Source of the DNA: a virus
Length of the DNA stretch: 23,674 nucleotides
Reading direction: 5' to 3' (one strand)
Virus record (IMG/VR): IMGVR_UViG_3300021197_001061
Span: 1-23,674 of that record
The position numbers and the translations under genes were made by a program. Of the stretch, positions 1-5,718 are shown piece after piece (the first letter of the stretch is position 1; each line of letters starts with the position of its first letter). The notes under the pieces are model-generated. The model was given only the letters and a program-made list of their open reading frames with translations, was not told the DNA's origin and did no database searches.

Positions 1-151
1 GAAAAATCATTGTAATCATTGTTTTACCTTAGTAAGTGTTGTTGTTATGTCCCCCATTATACATACTTATCGGCATTTGTCAATAGGTGTGTGCAGTTAT
101 TCTAGAAGTTTTACAAAGAAAGTTTTTTTTGTCTTTTTGCTTGATTTGCTA

Positions 152-180
152 TTGACGGGGGTTTTATCTTGTGGTAAAAT
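152..180 (+). promoter_or_regulatory. Sigma70-like promoter, rightward
   Basis: TTGACG (152-157) and TAAAAT (175-180) are separated by 17 bases, and a TGG sits just before the -10 box (extended -10 like). The predicted start near 187 lies at the foot of the C7/G6 hairpin. No rightward gene begins before 976, so the transcript would be either a long leader or an antisense RNA across the DUF1289 gene at 311-511. The match to the bacterial consensus is visible; that the site is active, and that it is an early host-polymerase promoter, is inference. Confidence 0.6.
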
Positions 181-190
181 GTACTTGCTT

Positions 191-209
191 CCCCCCCGAA
201 AGAGGGGGG
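191..209. other. GC-only hairpin (C7 / G6)
   Basis: Seven Cs (191-197), a short GAAAGA spacer (198-203) and six Gs (204-209) can form a 6-bp all-GC stem. No T-run follows on either strand, so it is not a standard intrinsic terminator. It would be the first structure in a transcript from the 152-180 promoter and might protect the 5' end. On the other strand it lies about 100 bases past the DUF1289 stop and could mark the 3' end of that message. Confidence 0.45.
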
Positions 210-310
210 TGGTTCAAACACAATCACCAAAATATATGTATATGTATCACCTAATCTATTCCTTTTGACTCTTCTCGGTTCGCTCGTCCCTACACAAAAC
301 ACATTTGAAT

Positions 311-511
311 CTATTCTTCCCGGTCATTATGAAAACCTTGGTCCCGCATTTCCTGCATACCGGAGACCCGTATACTACTTTGCCTAAGTATTTCTCGTTT
401 TTCTTCGTCACTTGCGCTTCTCCAAATTCTAATATCCCTGACAGTCATTCCACAACCAACACATACGTTCTGATCGTTCAATGAACACACCCTGACACAC
501 GGTGATTTCAT
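311..511 (-). CDS. DUF1289-family Cys-rich small protein
   Basis: This 66-residue protein is the only gene read leftward in the window. It begins with SPCVRVCSLNDQNVCVGCG, so four cysteines (C5, C9, C17, C20) form a CxxxC...CxxC cluster. RDIRIW and a short charged helix with DEEKREIL follow. This is the typical layout of DUF1289 proteins, small presumed metal or Fe-S proteins common in Proteobacteria and also found in phages; their biochemical role is not established. The start is supported by AAGGAG on the reverse strand (519-524), seven bases before the ATG. It is isolated from the rightward operon, so it may be expressed at a different time. The rightward promoter at 152-180 would make RNA antisense to it. 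The family call is confident; the function is unknown. Confidence 0.8.
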   Translation of the reverse strand: MKSPCVRVCSLNDQNVCVGCGMTVRDIRIWRSASDEEKREILRQSSIRVSGMQEMRDQGFHNDREE

Positions 512-852
512 TTTTACACTCCTTTAAAAATTGCTGTATCTATAAACCCCTAGCTTTTATCCTACCAAGCAAGTACTCAGCAGGATACAAGAACCTAATT
601 AGTGAGCCATGAACCAGACGCTTGCTTGAGGGTGTGGGTGAGAGCCATCAACTCACAACGTTCGTGTTTTTACTACGAAGTTTTCTATTACTAGAACCGC
701 CGTCTGCCAAATGTAGTAGGCAAGGGTAATACCTACTTCCAACTCCTAACAATCTTATTAAATTTTTTATCTGCTTTCGCGTCCAAGCGCCACGGACAGG
801 ACAGGGTTTTTACGTGACTGCGTTATAAAAAATCATCAATTCTTAGATTCCC

Positions 853-864
853 GGCATATATGCC
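853..864. promoter_or_regulatory. Perfect 12-bp palindrome, possible operator
   Basis: GGCATATATGCC is a perfect dyad lying about 50 bases upstream of the -35 box at 916. Its position would suit a regulator of the operon promoter. No repressor gene is visible in the window, and a 12-bp palindrome can occur by chance, so this is only a candidate. Confidence 0.3.
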
Positions 865-915
865 ATAATACTATACTGTTTTTGCTTGATTCCGACAGGG
901 TTTTATGAGAAAAAC

Positions 916-945
916 TTGAAAAAACTAGCAATACGGTGTATAATA
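916..945 (+). promoter_or_regulatory. Promoter of the 976 operon: sigma70-like, also carries GTGTATAATA
   Basis: TTGAAA (916-921), a 17-base spacer and TATAAT (939-944) make a near-consensus sigma70 promoter. The -10 lies within GTGTATAATA (936-945), which recurs before other gene blocks in the window at 7710, 9808, 12950 and 22462. Thirty bases separate it from the ATG at 976. This is the only copy with a good -35 box, so it may be read both by host sigma70 early and by the phage sigma factor late. The boxes are directly visible; the dual use is inference. Confidence 0.7.
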
Positions 946-975
946 GGTGTACGAACAACTTTCAAGGGAATAATT

Positions 976-1152
976 ATGAAAAAAGCAAAAAAAATAGAAT
1001 CTGAACTTTGCTGTCGGGCAAATGCTTCGTTGAGTGAGGAAATACAAGAAGATCTGGACAAACCAGACAAATCTTTAGGAGAACTTTTGGATGAAAAAGA
1101 ACAAGATAGAGACGAGGAGCGCGTCTGTAAGCGTAGGGACTGTTGCGAATAA
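976..1152 (+). CDS. Small charged hypothetical protein (58 aa)
   Basis: The open frame extends back to 886, but the ATG at 976 is the better start: it lies 31 bases after the promoter -10 element and has AAGGGA (964-969) just before it. The product is 58 residues, very rich in Glu, Asp and Lys, with a CC pair at residues 12-13 and a CCE end. No family is recognised. Its last 62 bases overlap the next gene in another frame, an unusually long overlap. It is the first gene after the promoter, a position where phages often place small host-takeover or regulatory proteins, but nothing in the sequence shows such a role. Confidence 0.55.
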   Translation: MKKAKKIESELCCRANASLSEEIQEDLDKPDKSLGELLDEKEQDRDEERVCKRRDCCE

Positions 1153-1744
1153 TAAGAAAGATGTAATTCTTATAAATAAACCAGATTCGCCGTATTACGG
1201 ATCGCTTCCGAAAGAAGCAGATCTCAAGCACAGCATACCTCTCAAAACTAAATTCTTTTACAAAATACAGTCTACAAAGAATGAAGTTGAGTTTTCTTAC
1301 GAAGAAACCGGTGTCGGTCACATCGAAAAGAAAGGCAAGAACAAAATTCTTGTAAGAGATCGTGCATTTTACTACTATAGTAAAAAAGAAGGTCTCTCTA
1401 GAGCAAGAAATGGCAAAGTCAACAGTATTTTACATCCAGAAGACGAATATCTAGTAGTAAGCACCTCTATACCTGAAGATTATAAGAAATTATTTTCTAT
1501 AGAGAATAGCGTTATGTGCTGCACCGATGCATTCTGCCCAACCCCTGTAGAATTACAGGATGGTACTCTCTTGGGTAAACTCAATGATACTATACAATCT
1601 ATAGATCAGAATGAGTTATGGACTATATTATTACAAAATAATAGAAAGCCCGTCGAAGGAAGCATTAGATACAACAAGAGAGATAAATGCTTTGAAGGAT
1701 ACACAGGAGAACAATGGCGCGCACTGATGTGGGGTGAAGAATGA
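1091..1744 (+). CDS. Hypothetical phage protein (217 aa)
   Basis: The ATG at 1091 has TAGGAG about nine bases upstream, and there is no other good Met until far into the frame, so I accept the long overlap with the preceding gene. No family is recognised. The N-terminal third is basic, the middle is rich in Lys, Tyr and Glu, and a CC pair lies near residue 142. The C-terminal part (IRYNKRDKCFEGYTGEQW) resembles short terminal segments often seen on phage virion proteins that present a Tyr/Trp-rich surface; this is only a resemblance. The stop overlaps the next start by four bases (ATGA), so translation is probably coupled to the sigma factor gene. Confidence 0.6.
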   Translation: MKKNKIETRSASVSVGTVANNKKDVILINKPDSPYYGSLPKEADLKHSIPLKTKFFYKIQSTKNEVEFSYEETGVGHIEKKGKNKILVRDRAFYYYSKKEGLSRARNGKVNSILHPEDEYLVVSTSIPEDYKKLFSIENSVMCCTDAFCPTPVELQDGTLLGKLNDTIQSIDQNELWTILLQNNRKPVEGSIRYNKRDKCFEGYTGEQWRALMWGEE

Positions 1745-2253
1745 AGACACCATCCAATATGACAGATGAACAAGTACTAGAGACTATGGATCTTGTTATT
1801 AATAGGATTGCACCTAGATATACCTTTTATGGTTATGCTGTTAATGATATAAAACAAGAATCCTACATTATATGTATTGAGGCCCTTGAACGATATGATG
1901 AAAAACGCCCGTTGGAAAACTTCCTCAGTGTGAACCTATCTAATCGTCTTAAAAACTTCATTCGTGACAATTATTTCATCGCAGAGTCGAATGACGAGCG
2001 AATAAAGGTCTTACAACCAGTACAACTTGATTACGAAGATACCCTCATCGACAAGAAAGAAAAGTACTCTGTAGATGAAGAAAAGATAGACAAAGATTCT
2101 TGCAATTCTTATATTGATAAATTCCTACCGGCATCCATGAGAATGGACTACCTCAAGATTATTAATAATGTTTATATTACAAAGTCTAGGCGAGATGAGG
2201 TTGTGGAAAAAGTAAAGGAAATATTAGAAGAGGCAGGTTATGAAAAAGGGTAG
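1741..2253 (+). CDS. T4 gp55-like RNA polymerase sigma factor (late)
   Basis: The 170-residue protein carries a sigma70 region 2-like segment at about residues 30-80: NDIKQESYIICIEALERYD, then RPLENFLSVNLSNRLKNFIR. This matches the core-polymerase-binding and -10-reading helices of small phage sigma factors of the T4 gp55 type. The rest is an acidic middle (about 95-120) and a short charged C-terminal helix. There is no region 4, the part that reads -35 boxes, which fits a factor that uses only a -10-like element. It starts within the stop of the previous gene (ATGA) and its 3' end overlaps the next gene by 14 bases. I infer that it directs RNA polymerase to the GTGTATAnT elements in this window, but no direct evidence links them. 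Confidence 0.75.
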   Translation: MKTPSNMTDEQVLETMDLVINRIAPRYTFYGYAVNDIKQESYIICIEALERYDEKRPLENFLSVNLSNRLKNFIRDNYFIAESNDERIKVLQPVQLDYEDTLIDKKEKYSVDEEKIDKDSCNSYIDKFLPASMRMDYLKIINNVYITKSRRDEVVEKVKEILEEAGYEKG

Positions 2254-3025
2254 GTTTTCTAAAGAAGATATACAATACATAGAAGAAAATGTATTAACAC
2301 ACTCTCCAGAGCAAATAGCAAAGGAACTCGATAGAGATCCAGAGAGCATAGAAAACTTCATAAAAAAGAAGCACGGCAAGGGCGCTTCCAGAGAAGAGAT
2401 TGCTGCTTTTGATCTTGAGAACAGACCTTACTGGATAGAAGTTAGACAACAGTTCACAGAAGAAGAATTAAAGTTATTTAAATATCACTGGGCAAGAATT
2501 ATATCACAATTCAGAGACGATGTTATACCTACAGAGGAACTGCAAGTTGTTGATCTTATAAAGTTAGAGCTTCTTATGAACAGGTCGCTCAAACAAAACA
2601 AAGACAACATACAGCAGATATCTGCGTTAGAGGGTCTAGTACAACAGGAGAGAGCGCGCGATCCAGATCAGCAAGATGCAGACATGGTATTCAACATGGA
2701 GCGTCAGGTTGCCTCTCTGAAGGCATCACAAGAATCTTTAAATAAAGACTACAGAGAACTGCAAACCAAAAAGAACTCGATGCTCAAGGAAATGAAAGCA
2801 ACCAGAGAGCAAAGAGTAAAAAGATTAGAAGACAGCAAACAGAGTCTTGTTGGTTGGATAGCATACTTAATGGGTAATCCAGATGTTACCAAGCAATATG
2901 GAATAGAAATGGAAAAGATGCGCCTCGCAATGACGCAGGAAAAAGAGAGACTAGGCGCTTATCATAAATATACAGACGGACAGGTGGACCAACCCTTTTT
3001 AAACTCAGATACTATTAAGGACTAA
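2240..3025 (+). CDS. HTH plus coiled-coil protein, possible small terminase
   Basis: The first 45 residues (FSKEDIQYIEENVLTHSPEQ...) look like a DNA-binding helix-turn-helix of the kind that begins with a Ser-Pro-Glu-Gln-Ile-Ala helix. Residues about 110-240 are strongly helical and charged and likely form a coiled coil. An N-terminal DNA-binding domain followed by an oligomerising coiled coil is the general plan of small terminase subunits (TerS), which mark the genome for packaging. The size (261 aa) fits the larger TerS proteins. Against this, it lies 2.7 kb from the large terminase gene, with six genes between. A transcription regulator linked to the adjacent sigma factor is the main alternative. 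The ATG lies within the end of the sigma gene, so translation is probably coupled. Confidence 0.45.
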   Translation: MKKGRFSKEDIQYIEENVLTHSPEQIAKELDRDPESIENFIKKKHGKGASREEIAAFDLENRPYWIEVRQQFTEEELKLFKYHWARIISQFRDDVIPTEELQVVDLIKLELLMNRSLKQNKDNIQQISALEGLVQQERARDPDQQDADMVFNMERQVASLKASQESLNKDYRELQTKKNSMLKEMKATREQRVKRLEDSKQSLVGWIAYLMGNPDVTKQYGIEMEKMRLAMTQEKERLGAYHKYTDGQVDQPFLNSDTIKD

Positions 3026-3026
3026 A

Positions 3027-4106
3027 ATGAAGACAGCTATAATCTTTGGGGTAACAGGACAAGACGGAAGTCACTTGGCGGACTTGCTACTAGAAAAAAA
3101 CTATAAAGTTACGGGCGTTACAAGAAGAACAAGCACAGATAACACGACACGTATTTCGCATTTACTTAATAACGAAAATTTCAAGTTAGCGAGTGGCGAT
3201 ATTACAGATGCGTCCAGTGTTTTAAATATACTTAGAGAACACGAACAAGTAGATGAAGTCTATAATCTTGCAGCACAATCGCACGTTGCAGTTTCATTTA
3301 AGCAACCCGGATTAACTTGGGATATAACAGGAAAAGGATGTTTAAATATTTTACAAGGATTAGTAGATCTAAACATGTTAGGTGCTAGATTTTATCAAGC
3401 AAGCAGCAGTGAAATGTTTGGAAAAAATTATGATATCGAAGTAGGCATGACCTCTGAAACCAAATATCAAAATGAAGAGACTAAATTTTTGCCGCAAAGT
3501 CCATATGCTATTGCTAAATGTGCTGCCCACTATATGACTGCTCTGTACAGGGATGGTTATGGAATACATGCAAGTGCCGGTATACTATTTAATCATGAAG
3601 GACCGCGAAGAGGAGAAACTTTCGTAACAAGAAAAATCACAAAATGGATTGGTGACTTTGTTAAATGGAACAATCCAACAAACGAGACGGGGGCGATTAT
3701 AGATATCCCTAAGCAAGACGATGAGAATATGCTTTATAACTCCCTTATGGACGGAGAGGGTTTTCCCAAGCTTCGTCTAGGCAATCTAGACGCATATCGA
3801 GACTGGGGATACGCTGGAGACTACTGTGAAGCGATGTGGATGATGCTGCAACAAGATGAAGCAGACGACTATGTTATTTGTACAGGAGAAACGCATACTA
3901 TTAGGGAATTCCTAAATGTTGCTTTTCAAGAAGCAGGGATAACCGATTGGTCTGCTTATGTTATTCAAGATCCAGAGTTCTACAGACCAGCAGAGGTTGA
4001 TTACCTTAGAGGTGATTGTAGCAAAGCAAATACGAAACTAGGATGGACACCTAAACATAGTTTTGAAGACTTGGTTAAAATGATGGTAAAGCATGATCTA
4101 GAATGA
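3027..4106 (+). CDS. gmd: GDP-mannose 4,6-dehydratase-like protein
   Basis: This is an extended short-chain dehydrogenase/reductase. GVTGQDG (8-14) is the glycine-rich NADP-binding loop, LAAQSHVAVSF (81-91) is a Gmd-type segment, and the catalytic set appears as S127-S128-E129 plus Y160-x3-K164. NHEGPRRGETFVTRKI (189-204) and LGNLDAYRDWGYAGDYCEAMW (about 252-272) are typical of GDP-mannose 4,6-dehydratase, which makes GDP-4-keto-6-deoxymannose, the precursor of GDP-fucose, rhamnose and perosamine. The 359-aa length fits the family. Between about residues 210 and 250 it carries roughly 35 residues more than the usual sequence, including an Asp/Glu-rich stretch. AGGA precedes the ATG. The next gene starts inside its stop codon. 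No later enzyme of the sugar pathway is in the window, so it probably feeds host enzymes or genes elsewhere in the phage. Confidence 0.9.
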   Translation: MKTAIIFGVTGQDGSHLADLLLEKNYKVTGVTRRTSTDNTTRISHLLNNENFKLASGDITDASSVLNILREHEQVDEVYNLAAQSHVAVSFKQPGLTWDITGKGCLNILQGLVDLNMLGARFYQASSSEMFGKNYDIEVGMTSETKYQNEETKFLPQSPYAIAKCAAHYMTALYRDGYGIHASAGILFNHEGPRRGETFVTRKITKWIGDFVKWNNPTNETGAIIDIPKQDDENMLYNSLMDGEGFPKLRLGNLDAYRDWGYAGDYCEAMWMMLQQDEADDYVICTGETHTIREFLNVAFQEAGITDWSAYVIQDPEFYRPAEVDYLRGDCSKANTKLGWTPKHSFEDLVKMMVKHDLE

Positions 4107-4351
4107 AGATTTATAAAGTACATATGGTATTAACTTTAGTTATGCCAAGGTTAAAGAAATATGAACTAGAAGACTACAATAGTTCAACACCGATAATATT
4201 TGTTGAAGCACAAGACCCCGACGATGCTTGCTATAAGGCAATGCATAAGTTAGCTTCTAAGATACTTAAATCTGATCATTCAATTGAAACCTTAAATTTT
4301 ATAAAAGATATATTCCATGACATAAGAATAATAAAGATTGAAATACCATGA
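4103..4351 (+). CDS. Small hypothetical protein (82 aa)
   Basis: An 82-residue protein that starts in the ATGA overlap with the gmd stop and ends in an ATGA-type overlap with the HNH gene. This tight packing on both sides is the main support for it being real. It reads as an alpha/beta protein with an initial hydrophobic strand (residues 2-14), a segment with IIFVEAQDPDDACYKAM in the middle and a final strand RIIKIEIP. No family is recognised and no catalytic motif is visible. Confidence 0.6.
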   Translation: MKIYKVHMVLTLVMPRLKKYELEDYNSSTPIIFVEAQDPDDACYKAMHKLASKILKSDHSIETLNFIKDIFHDIRIIKIEIP

Positions 4352-4614
4352 GAAGAAATTATGACGACCCAGTGTATAGAGACTGGAGGGTTAAAGTATA
4401 CAAAAGAGATAAATTTACATGTCAGATGCCGGGATGTAAACGTAAGAAGAGATTGAACGCGCACCACATACAGAAATGGGCTAGCGCTTCTATATTGAGA
4501 TACGACGTTGATAATGGTATAACTTTATGCAAGAACTGTCACGATAAAGTAACGGGACACGAACAGCATTATCAAGGATTATTTCAAGATATAGTGAGAA
4601 AAAATAATGGCTAA
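4348..4614 (+). CDS. HNH endonuclease
   Basis: An 88-residue single-domain HNH nuclease. C25 and C30 (CQMPGC), the AHH pair at residues 38-40, N56 in DNGITLC and the CKNCH group (61-65) match the zinc-bound beta-beta-alpha metal fold. H39/H40, N56 and H65 would be the HNH residues. HNH proteins nick or cut DNA; in phages they are homing nucleases or, when close to terminase genes, helpers of genome packaging. This one lies about 1.1 kb upstream of the large terminase gene in the same operon, so a packaging role is possible. It is not inserted in another gene and has no intron signature, so free-standing homing is less supported. It overlaps the next gene by eight bases. Confidence 0.85.
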   Translation: MRRNYDDPVYRDWRVKVYKRDKFTCQMPGCKRKKRLNAHHIQKWASASILRYDVDNGITLCKNCHDKVTGHEQHYQGLFQDIVRKNNG

Positions 4615-5110
4615 ATACAAGACCGCTCCGAGTTATACAGTTGTGAGAGACACAAGGGAGCAGCAAGGTTATTTCTTTAAAAAATTCAACACATGCCAAG
4701 GTACAGTGCAAAGAAAATTAGACACTGGCGACTATTCTATACTTGGAATGGAAGAAAAGGTTTGCATAGAAAGAAAAGCAAGCGTATCTGAGATAGCGTT
4801 AAACCTAGGCAAAGGGAAGTACGCATTTTATAACGAAGTAGAAAGGATGAGAGAGTATGAACACAAGTTTATAATTTGCGAATTTTCTATGGAAGATGTC
4901 ATGAAGTTTCCAGAAGGTGCTAACATACCAAAGGAACTAAAAAACAAAGTGAAAATAACAGGTAAGTATATACTAAGATGCTTAATGGAATTTGCAGTTT
5001 TTAATGATGTACATGTTATATTCGCTGGTAGCGAAAGAGGGGCATTTGACTTAACGAGTAGTCTACTAAAAAGAATTAACGAAAAGTACACGATAGGGCG
5101 TAAGTCATGA
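4607..5110 (+). CDS. ERCC4 (XPF-type) nuclease domain protein
   Basis: The 167-residue protein has the ERCC4 nuclease signature in order: D15-T-R17-E18, GDYS (41-44) and IERK (54-57). These are the acidic and lysine residues that bind the catalytic metal in XPF/Mus81-family structure-specific nucleases. The usual form is ERKxxxD; here the sequence reads ERKASVSE, with Ser in the Asp position and Glu next to it. This variation could change activity or be compensated by E62. A long Glu/Arg helix follows (about 75-90). There is no helix-hairpin-helix region, so it is a stand-alone nuclease domain. Probable work is on branched or flapped DNA in recombination, repair or resolving replicating DNA before packaging. 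It overlaps both neighbours, so it belongs to the same operon. Confidence 0.8.
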   Translation: MAKYKTAPSYTVVRDTREQQGYFFKKFNTCQGTVQRKLDTGDYSILGMEEKVCIERKASVSEIALNLGKGKYAFYNEVERMREYEHKFIICEFSMEDVMKFPEGANIPKELKNKVKITGKYILRCLMEFAVFNDVHVIFAGSERGAFDLTSSLLKRINEKYTIGRKS

Positions 5111-5718
5111 CAACAAATAGAGACAGCGTTGGCGAAATCCACGCTTACAATCTAGATGTAAAAAATAGAGAAATATACATTAACGAGTTTGATGACTCAG
5201 GAGAATCTGCCGGTGTAGACCACAGAATGCTCCAGAACTTTATTAAAAATATAAATATATTAAAAAATCTAAGCAAAGATCCAATTACCATACATATGCA
5301 GACTGTTGGTGGTTGTTGGTACTCTGGAATGGGTATATACGATACCATAAAAAGTTGTAAATGCAAGACCACTTTCATTGGATACGGTCAACTATGTTCT
5401 ATGGGTACGGTTATAATTCAAGCGGCAGCCAAACGTTTAATTACTGATAATTCTGCGTTTATGGTCCACTGGGGTAGCAGCGAAATAAGTGGACATTATC
5501 TAACCACACAAAACCTAGCTGACTTTGAAAAATATATTGCACAGCAAATGATAGACATATATGCAGAGAGGTGTCAAAAAGGAGAATATTTTAAAGAACG
5601 TCAGAATAATTTATCTAAAACCAAATCATACATAAAAAGAAAACTAGGAGGTGGCGACTGGTACATGACAGCAGATGAAGCTGTGTACTACGGGTTCGTC
5701 GATGGAATATATAAATGA
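5107..5718 (+). CDS. ClpP-like serine protease
   Basis: The 203-residue protein follows the ClpP/crotonase-type protease fold. PITIHMQTVGGCWYSGMGIY (59-78) is the strand and glycine-rich oxyanion region. The nucleophile is Ser98 in CSMGTVIIQAA, the histidine is His121 in FMVHWG, and Asp184 in GGDWYMTADEAVYYGFVD aligns with Asp171 of E. coli ClpP. The catalytic triad therefore looks complete. In many phages such ClpP-like proteins mature the prohead, but here a separate T4-type prohead protease lies after the portal gene, so the role of this one is open: a second head-maturation step, host protein degradation or altering of host ClpP. The start is in the ATGA overlap with the ERCC4 gene, and its stop overlaps the terminase start in the same way. 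Confidence 0.85.
   Translation: MTTNRDSVGEIHAYNLDVKNREIYINEFDDSGESAGVDHRMLQNFIKNINILKNLSKDPITIHMQTVGGCWYSGMGIYDTIKSCKCKTTFIGYGQLCSMGTVIIQAAAKRLITDNSAFMVHWGSSEISGHYLTTQNLADFEKYIAQQMIDIYAERCQKGEYFKERQNNLSKTKSYIKRKLGGGDWYMTADEAVYYGFVDGIYK

Larger units (their letters stand above)
1..310. other. Non-coding leader region with promoter and GC hairpin
   Basis: I see no convincing gene in this stretch. It lies downstream of the reverse-strand DUF1289 gene and holds a rightward sigma70-like promoter (152-180) followed at once by a C7/G6 hairpin (191-209). T-rich tracts lie around 121-140. The rest (210-310) shows no recognisable element. A 73-codon open frame at 47-268 has no ribosome binding site and overlaps both the promoter and the hairpin, so it is not annotated. 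Confidence 0.6.
512..975. other. Divergent regulatory intergenic region
   Basis: This 464-base gap separates the leftward DUF1289 gene from the rightward operon. No open frame here has a ribosome binding site, and I found no tRNA T-loop signature. Structures that can be seen: an 8-bp inverted repeat CAAGCAAG/CTTGCTTG (566-573 and 621-628), GTGAG/CTCAC arms (638-642, 652-656), AGTAGG/CCTACT arms (715-720, 732-737), GTCC/GGAC arms (781-784, 794-797), the palindrome GGCATATATGCC (853-864), two copies of GACAGGGTTTT (800-810, 894-904) and the promoter at 916-944. The density of arms between 560 and 740 would fit a structured RNA or an origin-like region, but no known class is recognised. Confidence 0.5.

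Noticed and set aside
208-218. GGTGGTTCAAA shared with the terminator at 12900-12910
   Set aside because: An 11-base match between two places in a 23.7-kb window is expected many times by chance, and the flanks differ.
47-268. Forward 73-codon frame with a lipoprotein-like FLLDLLLTGVLSC stretch
   Set aside because: No ribosome binding site, and it overlaps a good promoter and a GC hairpin. The Phe/Leu-rich part comes from T-rich DNA.
540-840. Possible tRNA in the 5' gap
   Set aside because: No T-loop (GGTTCRANNC) with paired acceptor arms was found on either strand; only short unrelated arms are visible.
974-1321. Reverse 115-codon frame
   Set aside because: It lies opposite two genes with good ribosome binding sites, has no site of its own, and its Phe/Leu/Tyr-rich composition is an antisense shadow of Lys/Glu codons.
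4372-4379. GTGTATAG inside the HNH gene
   Set aside because: It lacks the TATAnT core and is not upstream of a start codon, so it is not counted among the late promoter candidates.
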